Below, piece after piece: positions 19,153 to 28,234 of a stretch of DNA of 64,000 bases. Origin of the DNA: an uncultured Bryobacterales bacterium (GTDB lineage: Bacteria > Acidobacteriota > Terriglobia > Bryobacterales > UBA6623). The DNA is taken from NCBI GenBank assembly GCA_951813605.1, contig OX638379.1:62001-126000 (forward strand), read 5' to 3'. The translations under genes were made by a program, and so were the position numbers. The first letter of the stretch is position 1; each line of letters begins with the position of its first letter. The notes under the pieces are model-generated. The model was not told the DNA's origin. It was given only the letters and a program-made list of their open reading frames with translations, and searched no databases.

Positions 19153-19655
19153 GGTGCGTAATAGTCCGTAATCGTTAAGGTGCCCGACCCCGGATGGAAA
19201 GCTTGGACGCTCAATCTTCCCTCAGGCGTGATTTGTGCCTCGACACCTTCGAGAAGCAAGGGTACGTCCCAAGCGCCTCCCCCAGGTTCTACGACAGCCA
19301 TTCCCGGCAAGGTTGTCTCGTCGTCTTGCTCGGACACGAACAGGGCGGCAATCAGGGCGGTTATTGCGAGTGCCGCTCCGGCAGGCGCCTTCCAACGCCA
19401 TTGCCCACGCGCGTGCCGGAAATCTGTCCTCGCGGCAGCGCGTATTTGACGGGATAGCGCTTCGAAATCCACTTCAGGCATTCGCGCTTCGCTAGCCAAC
19501 TGGGCCCGAAGGCGTTCGTAGCTTGCAACGGAGGCCATGCACGTCCCGCACTTCGCGATGTGTCGCTCGACCAAGAGTCGTTGCAAGAATCCGAGATCGT
19601 CACCGGCAAATAAGGACAGCGCGCGCTCGTCCGGATGACCTACGAAGATCTTCAT
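19149..19655 (-). CDS. Anti-sigma factor with zinc-finger (ZAS-like) domain
   Basis: 168 aa from ATG 19655, which overlaps the sigma stop. The N-terminal cytoplasmic domain has the anti-sigma zinc signature His-x3-Cys-x2-Cys (RHIAKCGTC). A central transmembrane helix (AGAALAITALIAALFV) leads to a periplasmic tail of about 60 residues. It most likely holds the cotranscribed ECF sigma factor at the membrane. The short extracytoplasmic part and coupling to an exported third gene suggest envelope signalling. Confidence 0.8.
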   Translation of the reverse strand: MKIFVGHPDERALSLFAGDDLGFLQRLLVERHIAKCGTCMASVASYERLRAQLASEARMPEVDFEALSRQIRAAARTDFRHARGQWRWKAPAGAALAITALIAALFVSEQDDETTLPGMAVVEPGGGAWDVPLLLEGVEAQITPEGRLSVQAFHPGSGTLTITDYYAP

Positions 19656-20224
19656 AGCTGTCCAACCTCCCGCTTGTATTTCCGGAACTTGACCCGGGCG
19701 TTCGCGATGTGGGACCGCACTGTCGCCGTGGTGCAGCCCATCACGCTTGCGACCTCGCGGGCCGGCATCTCTTCGAAATCCCGTAAGAGCAGAGCAGTTC
19801 GCTCGCGCTCCGAGAGCAGGCGAAGCCCGCCCTCGATCCACGCCCGCGTCTCGCCCCGCAACACCCGCTGCTCGGGGCTCTCTCCCTTGTATGGAGGTGC
19901 TCTGTCCGGTAGAGCCCTGTCGAGCTCCTCAAAGACAATGCGGCGACGCTTTCGAACAAAATCCAAGGCTGTGTTAACTGCGATGCGGTTCAGCCATTGC
20001 ACGGCCTTGCGGTCGTCCTTCAGCTGTCCCCTGCGCCTCAATGCCTTGAGGACAGCCTCTTGAGTCAGGTCCTGGGCGTCAGGCACGTTGCCGACGATAC
20101 GGTAGATGAGGCGAAACATCCGCCGCATGTTCGTCTCCAGCGCTACCGCCGTCGCGTCCGAGCCTCCGTGCCGATCAACAGCCATCGGCACCGACCCGAG
20201 CCACGGTAAGGCCATCGTATCCAT
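19652..20224 (-). CDS. ECF-type RNA polymerase sigma factor
   Basis: 190 aa. Region 2 is seen in MFRLIYRIVGNVPDAQDLTQEAV and the WLNRIAVNTALDFVRKRRR helix; region 4 in LSERERTALLLRDFEEMPAREVASVMGCTTATVRSHIANAR. The ATG at 20224 is preceded by GGGGAGG about 11 nt upstream. It is followed by a zinc-finger anti-sigma gene through an ATGA overlap. No ECF-type -35/-10 pair was confidently identified upstream, so autoregulation is not shown. Confidence 0.9.
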   Translation of the reverse strand: MDTMALPWLGSVPMAVDRHGGSDATAVALETNMRRMFRLIYRIVGNVPDAQDLTQEAVLKALRRRGQLKDDRKAVQWLNRIAVNTALDFVRKRRRIVFEELDRALPDRAPPYKGESPEQRVLRGETRAWIEGGLRLLSERERTALLLRDFEEMPAREVASVMGCTTATVRSHIANARVKFRKYKREVGQL

Positions 20225-20411
20225 GCAGGTCTTTGCCTCCCCACACTCTTAGACGAAAAAGCCTGCCTAGGCGTGTAGCCCTCGTGTGCCCTAATTTGCA
20301 GCAGTGATTCCCCCGCAGCGACCTGCCGCGCCGAGGAGCTTCGCGAGCTGCACGGCCTTGGGGGCAAGCCGCCGAGCGTTCGGCGAGGGCTGATAAACTC
20401 ACAGCCTGATT

Positions 20412-21569
20412 ATGAAACTTGCCGCGCGAATTGGATACCTTCGCGGCGAAGGCGCGTTCGAGGTCCTAGTCCGTGCCCGCGAACTTGAGGCGCAAGGTCG
20501 CGACGTGGTCCATATGGAAATCGGTGAGCCGGACTTTCCCACACCGGCCAACATTCTTGCCGCGGGTCAGAAGGCCTTGGCGGACGGCTACACGAAATAC
20601 GGCCCGACGCAGGGCGATCCGGAACTCCGGCAAGCCATCGCCGAGCACGTGGCAGCGACGCGCGGAATTCCCGTTTGCGAGTCCCAAGTCGTCGTGACGC
20701 CCGGGGCGAAGCCGGTGCTTTTCTACTCGATGCTGGCCCTGCTCGAACCAGGTGACGAGGTGCTCTACCCGAATCCGGGCTTCCCGATCTACGAATCCGT
20801 CATCGGAGCCTGCGGAGCCAAGCCGGTGCCGCTGCCGCTGCTGGAGAGCCGAGGCTTCTCGATCGATCTCGATCGCTTTCGCGACCTCCTTTCCAGCCGC
20901 ACCCGGATTGTGATTCTCAATTCGCCCCAGAATCCCACCGGGGGCGCGATCCCGCCTGAAGACATTCGCGCGATCGCAGAACTCGTCCGCGACCGCGATC
21001 TGCTGGTCCTCTCAGACGAGATCTACAACCTCATGGCGTTTGACGGCAAGCCGACGTCAATCGCCTCGATCGAAGGGATGTCCGGGAAGACCATCCTGCT
21101 GGATGGGTTTTCCAAGGCCTACTCGATGACCGGCTGGCGGATCGGATACGGAGTGTTCCCGCAGTGGATGGTGGACAGCATCTGCTTGCTGCAGGTCAAT
21201 GCCTCGTCACACACCGCCAGCTTTACCCAACGCGCGGCCATCGAGGCGTTACGCGGGCCTCAGGACAGCGTGCAGATCATGGTTGAGGAATTTCGTCGCC
21301 GGCGGGACGTCATCGTCGCCGGGCTGAATGCTATGCCAGGCGTTCGCTGCGCGAGGCCCGGCGGAGCGTTTTACGCCTTTCCGAATATCGCCGGCACTGG
21401 TTTCTCCTCGAGCGAGCTAGCTGTCCGGATGCTTCAAGAGGCCGGTGTCGCATGTCTCGCGGGGAGTTCCTTTGGAGCCTATGGAGAGGGATATCTAAGG
21501 TTCAGCTACGCTACGGCCCTCGAGCGCATCGAGCTGGCACTCGATCGAATGCACGGACTGTTGAGTTGA
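20412..21569 (+). CDS. Class I/II PLP-dependent aminotransferase
   Basis: 385 aa, fold type I. Motifs include HMEIGEPDFPTP, the NSPQNPTGG substrate/PLP loop, LVLSDEIYNLM with the PLP Asp, and the Schiff-base Lys in LLDGFSKAYSMTGWRIGY. It resembles the aspartate/alanine (AspC/AlaT-like) branch, but substrate specificity cannot be read from sequence alone. The stop shares a base with the next start (TGATG). Confidence 0.88.
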   Translation: MKLAARIGYLRGEGAFEVLVRARELEAQGRDVVHMEIGEPDFPTPANILAAGQKALADGYTKYGPTQGDPELRQAIAEHVAATRGIPVCESQVVVTPGAKPVLFYSMLALLEPGDEVLYPNPGFPIYESVIGACGAKPVPLPLLESRGFSIDLDRFRDLLSSRTRIVILNSPQNPTGGAIPPEDIRAIAELVRDRDLLVLSDEIYNLMAFDGKPTSIASIEGMSGKTILLDGFSKAYSMTGWRIGYGVFPQWMVDSICLLQVNASSHTASFTQRAAIEALRGPQDSVQIMVEEFRRRRDVIVAGLNAMPGVRCARPGGAFYAFPNIAGTGFSSSELAVRMLQEAGVACLAGSSFGAYGEGYLRFSYATALERIELALDRMHGLLS

Positions 21570-22357
21570 TGTCGCGCCGCCCTAGGCCAATGCGGACGTT
21601 TATCGGTCTGTTAGGATGGGCGCGGCGGATGTGCCGACGCGTCGCATTGAAATGCGCTGTGGCGTTGGCGGTCCTTTGGCTTGTCCCAGAGGGACCGGTT
21701 CAGGGGCAGGAGCGGTACTGGCAAGCCAAGCGCGAACGCATGGTCCGGGAGCAGATTGAGGCGAGGGGCGTCCGCGATCCCGATGTTCTAGACGCGATGC
21801 GGACGGTGCGTCGCGAGCGGTTTGTACCAGCCGATGTACGCGGATTTGCCACGTCCGACAGCGCCCTGCCTATTGGTCACGAGCAGACGATCTCGCAGCC
21901 CTATATCGTGGCGTTCATGACCGAGCTGCTGGAACTCGAACGCGACCACAGGGTTCTTGAGATCGGCACGGGCTCCGGCTATCAGACGGCTGTTCTGAGC
22001 AAGCTAAGCGACCACGTCTATAGCGTGGAGATCGTGTCCGAACTCGCCAACCGGGCCGAGGCAACCCTTCGCCAATTGGGATATTCCCGCTTCGACGTCA
22101 AGCACGGGGATGGTTACGCCGGCTGGTCGGAGCATGCCCCGTTCGACCGAATCATCTTGACGGCCGCGCCGCCCGAGCTTCCCGCCGCCTTGCTCGACCA
22201 GCTCGCGACCGGCGGCCGGCTGGTCGCGCCTGTCGGTCAGACTTCCGGGAGGCAGAACCTGATCCTGGTAACGAAGGATCGCAGGGGACGCATCCGAAGG
22301 CAGAAGCGCCTCGCCGTTCGATTTGTGCCGATGGTGCGATCGCCGCCGTACAACTAG
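21569..22357 (+). CDS. pcm: Protein-L-isoaspartate O-methyltransferase with N-terminal signal/anchor
   Basis: About 262 aa from ATG 21569, overlapping the upstream stop. The core is the typical PCMT: DPDVLDAMRTVRRERFVP, LPIGHEQTISQPYIVAFM, and the SAM loop VLEIGTGSGYQTA. It repairs isoaspartyl residues by methylation. Unlike classical cytoplasmic Pcm (about 210 aa), this one carries a basic hydrophobic N-terminus (VALKCAVALAVLWLV, then a Gly-Gln site), suggesting export or anchoring. SAM supply outside the cytoplasm would be a puzzle, so the leader could be an anchor facing in. Confidence 0.88.
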   Translation: MSRRPRPMRTFIGLLGWARRMCRRVALKCAVALAVLWLVPEGPVQGQERYWQAKRERMVREQIEARGVRDPDVLDAMRTVRRERFVPADVRGFATSDSALPIGHEQTISQPYIVAFMTELLELERDHRVLEIGTGSGYQTAVLSKLSDHVYSVEIVSELANRAEATLRQLGYSRFDVKHGDGYAGWSEHAPFDRIILTAAPPELPAALLDQLATGGRLVAPVGQTSGRQNLILVTKDRRGRIRRQKRLAVRFVPMVRSPPYN

Positions 22358-22366
22358 CGCTCCGCT

Positions 22367-23329
22367 TTACCTGTTGCCGCCGAAGCGGGGCGCAGGTCTC
22401 GGAGGTTCGGTGGTTGCTGCGGTTGGTGCCCGGCGGGCCGCCAAGGCGATCCCTGCGAGAATCGCGCAAAGACCTTCCAGGAGCCGGGTCGGAACCGGCT
22501 CGCTGAAATAAAGAGCACTCAGAGCCAGTCCGCAGACTGGCATGAGGAACGAGAAGACGATGACCGTGCCGGGGGTGTGCTTCCGAACGAGGTACGTCCA
22601 GGCGAGCTGGCCAACCCCGCCCACTACGATCCCTTGGTAGAGCAGCGCGACCCAGATCCTCCAGTCCAATTCGACGCGCGGGACTGCGTCTGGGAGGGAT
22701 AGAGCTCCGAGAAGGAACAGCGGCAGCGACAGCAGCAGAGGCCAGAACACTGCCTTGACGTAGTCGATCCGAAGGATCAGCTGGCGCAGGTAAACCATGC
22801 GAAACGCCAGCAATGTGGCGGCCACGAGAATGAGAGAGTTGCCGAGGACCGGGTCAGGCGCGAGCGCACTCTCGGTGCGGGCGAGAAAGATCCAAGCCAC
22901 TCCTGCGAACGCAGCGGCCAGGCCAAGCACTCGACCGGGGGTGAGGCGGTCTTCGGGAACAAAGAAAGAAGACGTGAAATTGGCCGTTATCGGGTAGGTG
23001 TTGAAGAGGATGGCCACGAAGACAGGTGACGTATAGTCGGAGCCGATCTGGTTGGCGCTGATCTGGAGGGCGTAGATGACGGTCAACAGGCCGAGCGGGC
23101 CCAATTCGTCTCGCGTTGGCCTGAGATCGCCGCCTTGGACAAGCGAAAACAGCCCGACGCTGGCACAGCCGATGGCAACGCGCGTGAATGCCCCGTAAAG
23201 CGGAGAGAGCGCCTGCAGCACGACTTTGATGGCGACGGGGTTTCCGCTGCGCGCGATCACAATGCCCAGGCAAACAAGAGCTGAGGCAATGCCGATCGGC
23301 TGGGAGATCTTGTCGTGCCGTTCTGACAT
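22367..23329 (-). CDS. EamA/DMT-superfamily transporter
   Basis: 320 aa with ten hydrophobic helices in two EamA repeats, e.g. IASALVCLGIVIARSGNPVA in repeat 1 and GIVVGGVGQLAWTYLV with PVCGLALSALYF in repeat 2. It is an inner-membrane exporter or permease of small metabolites; the substrate is unknown. It is convergent with the isoaspartyl methyltransferase gene, 9 bp between stops. Confidence 0.85.
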   Translation of the reverse strand: MSERHDKISQPIGIASALVCLGIVIARSGNPVAIKVVLQALSPLYGAFTRVAIGCASVGLFSLVQGGDLRPTRDELGPLGLLTVIYALQISANQIGSDYTSPVFVAILFNTYPITANFTSSFFVPEDRLTPGRVLGLAAAFAGVAWIFLARTESALAPDPVLGNSLILVAATLLAFRMVYLRQLILRIDYVKAVFWPLLLSLPLFLLGALSLPDAVPRVELDWRIWVALLYQGIVVGGVGQLAWTYLVRKHTPGTVIVFSFLMPVCGLALSALYFSEPVPTRLLEGLCAILAGIALAARRAPTAATTEPPRPAPRFGGNR

Positions 23330-23432
23330 TGCCTCTTGGCAACTTGCGGTATAGGGGCACCCGCCGCGCTGCTAGCGCCTCAATGCCGATTCGCTCCGTT
23401 GAAGCCGCAGGCGGGGCACGCGCGCGGTTCGT

Positions 23433-24275
23433 TCAGGTCCGCGCCCAGAGATCGCGCAAGAACCTCGTCCCGTCAACCGCGATGTCATCCATTGACGCAG
23501 CTAGGTCCCGCCAAATGGCGGTGGCGGCGGAGAGTTCAGGAATATGGGAGTTGAAGGACTCAATTGTCAGCCAGCGGTTGTATCCCAGTTCCTTGATTGC
23601 CGCCAAGACTCCGGGCCAGTCGACATGCCCGCTTCCGGGCGTCCCGCGGTCGTTTTCGCAAGTGTGGACATGCATCAGGTGCTTTCCGCAAGTCCGGTAG
23701 GCGTCCGCTACATCCTTGTCTTCGATGTTCTGGTGGAACGTGTCGAGCAAGATTCCGATACGGTCGCTGCCGATGTCCTCTACGAAGCGCACGGCGTCGG
23801 CCGCCGTGTTCAGGAAGTAAGTCTCGAATCGGTTGAGCGGCTCCACCGCCATGGTCACGTCGGCTTGCGCGAGATCATCTTGGAGCGCTTGGTGCAGCTC
23901 GACTCCCCATTTCCACTCGTCCTCCGTCCGGCGGCGTCCGGGAAGGTAGCCGACAGGCGAGTGCGTCGGACCGGCAATCTGGTCTGCCCCTGCGTCGGCA
24001 GCCGTCTTGATCACCGACTTCCAATGCTCGAGCGTACGTGCGCGCACCTTGGCATCGCCGCTGATCGGGTTCGTGCCTTCCGGGTTAACGCAGCAGAAAT
24101 GCACGTTCAGATCGTGTTCCGCGCATATCTTCCGGACGGCCGAAGTGTCGAGCTCCGCCGGCGAAAAAACAGGAATCTCGATCCCATCGACACCGACCTC
24201 CTTGAGGTCTGCGAATGGGTACTTTTCCGGCTCGAACGATCCAGACCAGATCAAAGTGTTAACTCCGAATTTCAT
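23433..24275 (-). CDS. Sugar phosphate isomerase/epimerase family TIM barrel
   Basis: 280 aa AP-endonuclease-2-like barrel. Metal-binding acidic and His positions typical of ketose 3-epimerases are visible: Glu in VAVEPLNRFETYF, Asp and His in ILLDTFHQNIED, His in LMHVHTCEN, and the last Glu in RWLTIESFN. This places it near D-tagatose/D-psicose 3-epimerase-like proteins. The natural substrate is unknown. A single gene between a DMT transporter and a CoA-binding protein, all on the minus strand. Confidence 0.85.
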   Translation of the reverse strand: MKFGVNTLIWSGSFEPEKYPFADLKEVGVDGIEIPVFSPAELDTSAVRKICAEHDLNVHFCCVNPEGTNPISGDAKVRARTLEHWKSVIKTAADAGADQIAGPTHSPVGYLPGRRRTEDEWKWGVELHQALQDDLAQADVTMAVEPLNRFETYFLNTAADAVRFVEDIGSDRIGILLDTFHQNIEDKDVADAYRTCGKHLMHVHTCENDRGTPGSGHVDWPGVLAAIKELGYNRWLTIESFNSHIPELSAATAIWRDLAASMDDIAVDGTRFLRDLWART

Positions 24276-24311
24276 GGGGTCACAAGCCTCCTAGAGGGCA
24301 ACCCGCCATTA

Positions 24312-24875
24312 TCACAGACCGTGCTGGCCGTCGGAGGCGCTCCACCCTCGTGCCGACACCACCCCGCCGTTGAGGCCTAGCGCAGACAAGCCGCCGAAAA
24401 ACCTAGCGTGCTCGACCTTCATGCACTGGTCCATGACGACCTCGAGACCCGCGCTCAGAACCATTCGGGCGGCTTCCTCGTGAATCACGCCGAACTGCAT
24501 CCACACAACCTTTGCTCCAACTTCGATGGCTTCTTCGACAATGGAGGGCACAAAGCGCGCTGGCCGGAAGATATCGACGACCTCGACAGGACGATCGATC
24601 GCTCGCAGGTTTGGGAAGCACGGGCGCCCCAGAATCCGTTTGGCGCGGGGGTTGACAGGAATGATGTCGTAGCCGCGGTTAGCGAGGTAGATGGCGGCGA
24701 AATGGCTCGGACGCATCGGATTGGCGGAAAGTCCCACCATGGCGACCCGGCGGTAGCGGCGCAGAATCGATAGGCGATCTTGAGGCCCAGCCGTCAGCGT
24801 GTCCCAAGATCTACCCTCGGAAGCGCCGACGGTTCCTCGAGACAAGCTACATACGAGGTTCGACATGGTGATCAC
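24312..24875 (-). CDS. CoA-binding domain protein (YccU-like)
   Basis: 187 aa with a Rossmann CoA-binding domain: VAMVGLSANPMRPSHFAAIYL, IIPVNPRAKRILGRPCFPNL, VVDIFRPARFVPSIVEEAI and VWMQFGVIHEEAA. It is similar to the nucleotide-binding part of succinyl-CoA synthetase alpha, but alone. The biological role of this family is not well defined. The start is uncertain (GTG at 24875 or ATG at 24866); the domain begins around residue 40. Confidence 0.82.
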   Translation of the reverse strand: MITMSNLVCSLSRGTVGASEGRSWDTLTAGPQDRLSILRRYRRVAMVGLSANPMRPSHFAAIYLANRGYDIIPVNPRAKRILGRPCFPNLRAIDRPVEVVDIFRPARFVPSIVEEAIEVGAKVVWMQFGVIHEEAARMVLSAGLEVVMDQCMKVEHARFFGGLSALGLNGGVVSARGWSASDGQHGL

Positions 24876-25157
24876 CGCTGCATTCAGATTAGCGGAGACT
24901 CCCTTTTTGAGTCGAAATTGTAGCGATGACGGCTAGGAAGTCAATTCCGCACCGCAAATTCAATGCTGACCGAAGAATCAATACTTCAAGAAATCACTAG
25001 ATATTTTCCACGTCAGATCTCTATGATAAAGCCCAATAGCGATGTTTTTTCCCGGCTCGATTTATGCAAAGTAATTACATCGATTCATACTAGATGACTC
25101 ACAATAATTCGATCATTGACTTCTTGACAACGCTTTCTGGGTTGGTATCTGGATAGT
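24876..25157. other. AT-richer intergenic segment downstream of DNA methylase
   Basis: About 280 bp distinctly richer in A/T than the surrounding genes, with several T and A runs and no gene recognised. With the neighbouring methylase it looks like a transferred segment. Confidence 0.4.
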
Positions 25158-26129
25158 TTAAGATTGAATTTCGAACAATCGCTGATTTGTAATTACTAAC
25201 TCAGGCATTGTATTGTGATGGGTGTTTTTCATATACACTCTGACTGAATAGAATCCATAGCTGCGAACGAGCGCCAATATTTCGGGGGTACAGTCGTAGG
25301 TCATCATGAAGTTGACACCGCAACGCGACATAAATCCAAAGAGGGCTTCATGATCGATGTGCGAATGATTGTACAAACGGCGGCCAGCGCGCTTGCCCCC
25401 CGCGGTATAGGGCGGATCCAAGAAAAGTACTGCTTCGCTTCCTCGAATGAAGTGGGAAAGAGTCTCAAGCAGCGCGACACCATCGGTCTCGGCAAACCGA
25501 ATGCGCTGAGTGTTCTGATTGATTGCCTCGATGCGCCTTGCCAGAGTTCTTGGGTACCACCGGGATGCAATACCCTTTCCGTTCTCACCAATCCGAGTGA
25601 ACGACGCTCCCGCGGCGAGAATCCCCCCTCGGCGCATGCGGTTGACGACCAAGGTGCGAAATCCATGATCGAGAACGCTGGTCACCGGCGAGGCCATGAG
25701 GGACTCGACTGCCTCTCGCGTAGGCTCGAAGTCCTCGATTCGCTTCGCAAGTTCCGACCCAGACGTGAGAGCCGCGTGCCAGAATGCCGCTACGTCACGG
25801 TCCAATTCGATCATCAGGCATGACCCCGCTAGTCCTTCCATCACCGCGGTAAGCGATACGATGCCTCCTCCGGCGAATGGTTCGATCAGCAACGGAACAT
25901 CGCCGCCACAGCGCTCCAGCCAAAACCTAATGTGAGGGACCAGCCATGTCTTGCCACCTGGGTACCGCAACGGACTCCGTTGTGGAACTGTTGCTACGTT
26001 CGCGGCGGGAATGGGGGAAATCGGCACGCCGCCAAACTCCGGATCGCCATTTGCGACGTCCACGACTTCCGTCTTCGATCGATGGCTGATAATGGCCGTC
26101 CGGTCGGGCGGCTCTCCAGGGATCTTCAC
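25158..26129 (-). CDS. D12-class DNA adenine N6-methyltransferase
   Basis: 323 aa with a GTG start. Dam/D12 motifs are present: SPLRYPGGKTWLVPHI and EPFAGGGIVSL (motif I, SAM binding) and the catalytic FLDPPYTAGG (motif IV, DPPY), followed by NHSHIDHEALF. It methylates adenine in a short DNA site. No restriction enzyme gene lies next to it, so it is a solitary methylase, or part of a lost restriction-modification pair. Its A/T-richer codons and the AT-rich flank suggest transfer. Recognition sequence unknown. Confidence 0.88.
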   Translation of the reverse strand: MKIPGEPPDRTAIISHRSKTEVVDVANGDPEFGGVPISPIPAANVATVPQRSPLRYPGGKTWLVPHIRFWLERCGGDVPLLIEPFAGGGIVSLTAVMEGLAGSCLMIELDRDVAAFWHAALTSGSELAKRIEDFEPTREAVESLMASPVTSVLDHGFRTLVVNRMRRGGILAAGASFTRIGENGKGIASRWYPRTLARRIEAINQNTQRIRFAETDGVALLETLSHFIRGSEAVLFLDPPYTAGGKRAGRRLYNHSHIDHEALFGFMSRCGVNFMMTYDCTPEILALVRSYGFYSVRVYMKNTHHNTMPELVITNQRLFEIQS

Positions 26130-26244
26130 GGATGAATCACCGTCACTCTAGCTACTCAGCTGGCGTGCCGCCGCCCTCTCGACAGATTCGCCGGTCTCCA
26201 AGGCATGGGTGTTTCGAGCTCGGAGTCCACGCCGTTCACCAACC

Positions 26245-28149
26245 TCACAGCACCCTTCGAGCGTCCCCGTCACGCAACGTTACCTTCTGTCTGTCGAAGT
26301 GCTCCAGCAACGGAATTGCATATTTCCGGCTCACGTTCGCAAGCGCTTTGAACTGCCCTACGTTGATCCGCTGGCCTCGCAGCCTAGCGAGCCGCCGTTT
26401 CAGCGCATTCATCGCGGTGCTGTGGAAGACCAGCTCGTGGCTCACACGCACCAACACGCCGTCACGCAGCAATGCCTCTAGGACGCGTTGCGCGCGGACT
26501 GCGTCAATCGGCAGCGTCGGCAGGAATTCCTTGAGAAACGGTACCCGCAGACCCGCGTCCTCAAAGGCTCCTAGCAAGCGATCCCGCGCTTCTCGCTCGT
26601 CGGCCTGAAGTCGGATCTGATGGTCGGCCTTCCTGACTAGGTCGCTGTCCAACACCAGCATTCCCCTCGCCGCGAGCCGGCGTAGTAGTCGGTCAGCAAA
26701 GAAATCTGGCGCATCACCGAATTCGCTGCTCCGGATCGATTGAACCGAAGCCCCGGCCACGAGAGGATTGGCCCTGTGGAATCGTCCCAGCGCTTCTAGC
26801 AGCCGTTGTTCCGCTTCGCGAGCCCGGGCGCACGAACAAACCCACAGAGGACGCTTCCGGAGAACCTGAAGAGATTCGGCCGAACTAGCTGCGGATAGCC
26901 ATTCCGACTCGGCCTTGCCAGTGAGAGAGGTTAGCTCGGCTCCGGAGATCCCGTATGGACGGCTCTCGCACAGCAGCTGAAGAATCTCAGCCGTGCCGCC
27001 ACCGAGAAACGCTTCCAGAAGCGGTCGCCAATCCTGCTTTCGCCTATGCCTTGCCGCCTTAGGATGGAGCACGGTGCCCCCGGCGATGGTGGCTAGGGGG
27101 GAGAACTGACGCAAGATAAACCGGTCTCTCGAGATTGCCACCAATGGATTGGCTAGGCGAAGCTGCATGAAGGCATCGCTACCCGGAGTCACGGCAGCAT
27201 TGCGGCCTTTCGCGCCTAGGATGTATGCGCGCGCTACGGTTTCGGCTGTGGCTAAGTGCACATGCACCGGAGCGCCGTGCTTGAGAGGCTTCGCCGAAGC
27301 CAGCAGCTCCACCTTCGCGTCGAATTGGACCGTCGTAGCGAACTGCTTGGGCTGCACAAGGCACATGCCGCGCTTGAGCGAGGATTTGGGTGTTCCGCCA
27401 AGATTGACGGCCGTCCGCTGGCCCGCGTACGCGACAGGCACGGATTCCGCGTGAACCTCCACCTTTCGGACCCTCGCTTGATCTCTTCCCGGCAGCAGCT
27501 CGACGAGGTCTTCTACATTCAGACGGCCGCTCGTGAGCGTTCCGGTCACCACGGTTCCGAAGCCTTTCATCGTGAAGACACGGTCAACTGGCAGCCTTAG
27601 CAGGCCGCCACTTGGTCGCGGCTCGGCGAGCCGTGCCGCAACGGCCAGCGCTCGGCAAAGTTCCGGAAGTCCCTCCCCGGTCGTGCTGCTCACGGGGATC
27701 ATCGGCGCTGCGGAAAGAAACGATCCGTCTAGGTATTCCTGCACTTCGAGCTTGACCAGCTCGAGGATCTCTTCGTCCACCAAGTCGGACTTTGTCAGGG
27801 CGACAACCCCTTGTCGAATACCCAGCAGCCGGCATATTTCGAAGTGCTCCCGCGTTTGCGGCATTACCGATTCGTCCGCTGCGATGACTAGGAGGACTAG
27901 GTCGATGCCGCCGACCCCAGCGAGCATGTTCTTGACGAACCGTTCGTGTCCAGGCACGTCAACGAAACCCAGTCGCAGGCCGGGCTCGATCTCTAGGCTT
28001 GCGAAGCCGAGGTCAATCGTAATGCCGCGCCGCTTCTCCTCTTCCCATCGGTCCGTGTCCGTGCCCGTCAGTGCTCGCACAAGGGAGGTCTTGCCATGGT
28101 CGATGTGACCACTTGTGCCGACGATGACGTTGTGAGTGGCCTTGGGCAT
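26245..28149 (-). CDS. selB: Selenocysteine-specific translation elongation factor
   Basis: About 634 aa from ATG 28149 ([20 protein letters not shown]). The EF-Tu-like GTPase has G1 [10 protein letters not shown]3 DVPGHERF and G4 TKSD; domains 2-3 follow, then four winged helices ending in [24 protein letters not shown], diagnostic for SelB. It delivers Sec-tRNA to UGA codons with a SECIS hairpin. selA, selD and the tRNA-Sec gene are not seen in this window. Divergent from the VWA gene. Confidence 0.94.
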   Translation of the reverse strand: MPKATHNVIVGTSGHIDHGKTSLVRALTGTDTDRWEEEKRRGITIDLGFASLEIEPGLRLGFVDVPGHERFVKNMLAGVGGIDLVLLVIAADESVMPQTREHFEICRLLGIRQGVVALTKSDLVDEEILELVKLEVQEYLDGSFLSAAPMIPVSSTTGEGLPELCRALAVAARLAEPRPSGGLLRLPVDRVFTMKGFGTVVTGTLTSGRLNVEDLVELLPGRDQARVRKVEVHAESVPVAYAGQRTAVNLGGTPKSSLKRGMCLVQPKQFATTVQFDAKVELLASAKPLKHGAPVHVHLATAETVARAYILGAKGRNAAVTPGSDAFMQLRLANPLVAISRDRFILRQFSPLATIAGGTVLHPKAARHRRKQDWRPLLEAFLGGGTAEILQLLCESRPYGISGAELTSLTGKAESEWLSAASSAESLQVLRKRPLWVCSCARAREAEQRLLEALGRFHRANPLVAGASVQSIRSSEFGDAPDFFADRLLRRLAARGMLVLDSDLVRKADHQIRLQADEREARDRLLGAFEDAGLRVPFLKEFLPTLPIDAVRAQRVLEALLRDGVLVRVSHELVFHSTAMNALKRRLARLRGQRINVGQFKALANVSRKYAIPLLEHFDRQKVTLRDGDARRVL

Positions 28150-28234
28150 GGACCTGCCTGATCCAATGTACCGTGATCCTCTCAGGTCGGATTCCCCAGG
28201 GGTCATAGTCCAGAATGAATGCAGTCCTGCCGTT

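Noticed and set aside
26162..26232. tRNA-like pairing GGCGTG/CACGCC downstream of selB, considered as tRNA-Sec
   Set aside because: No UCA anticodon, no proper T arm and no long variable arm; the strand also reads as ordinary sequence.
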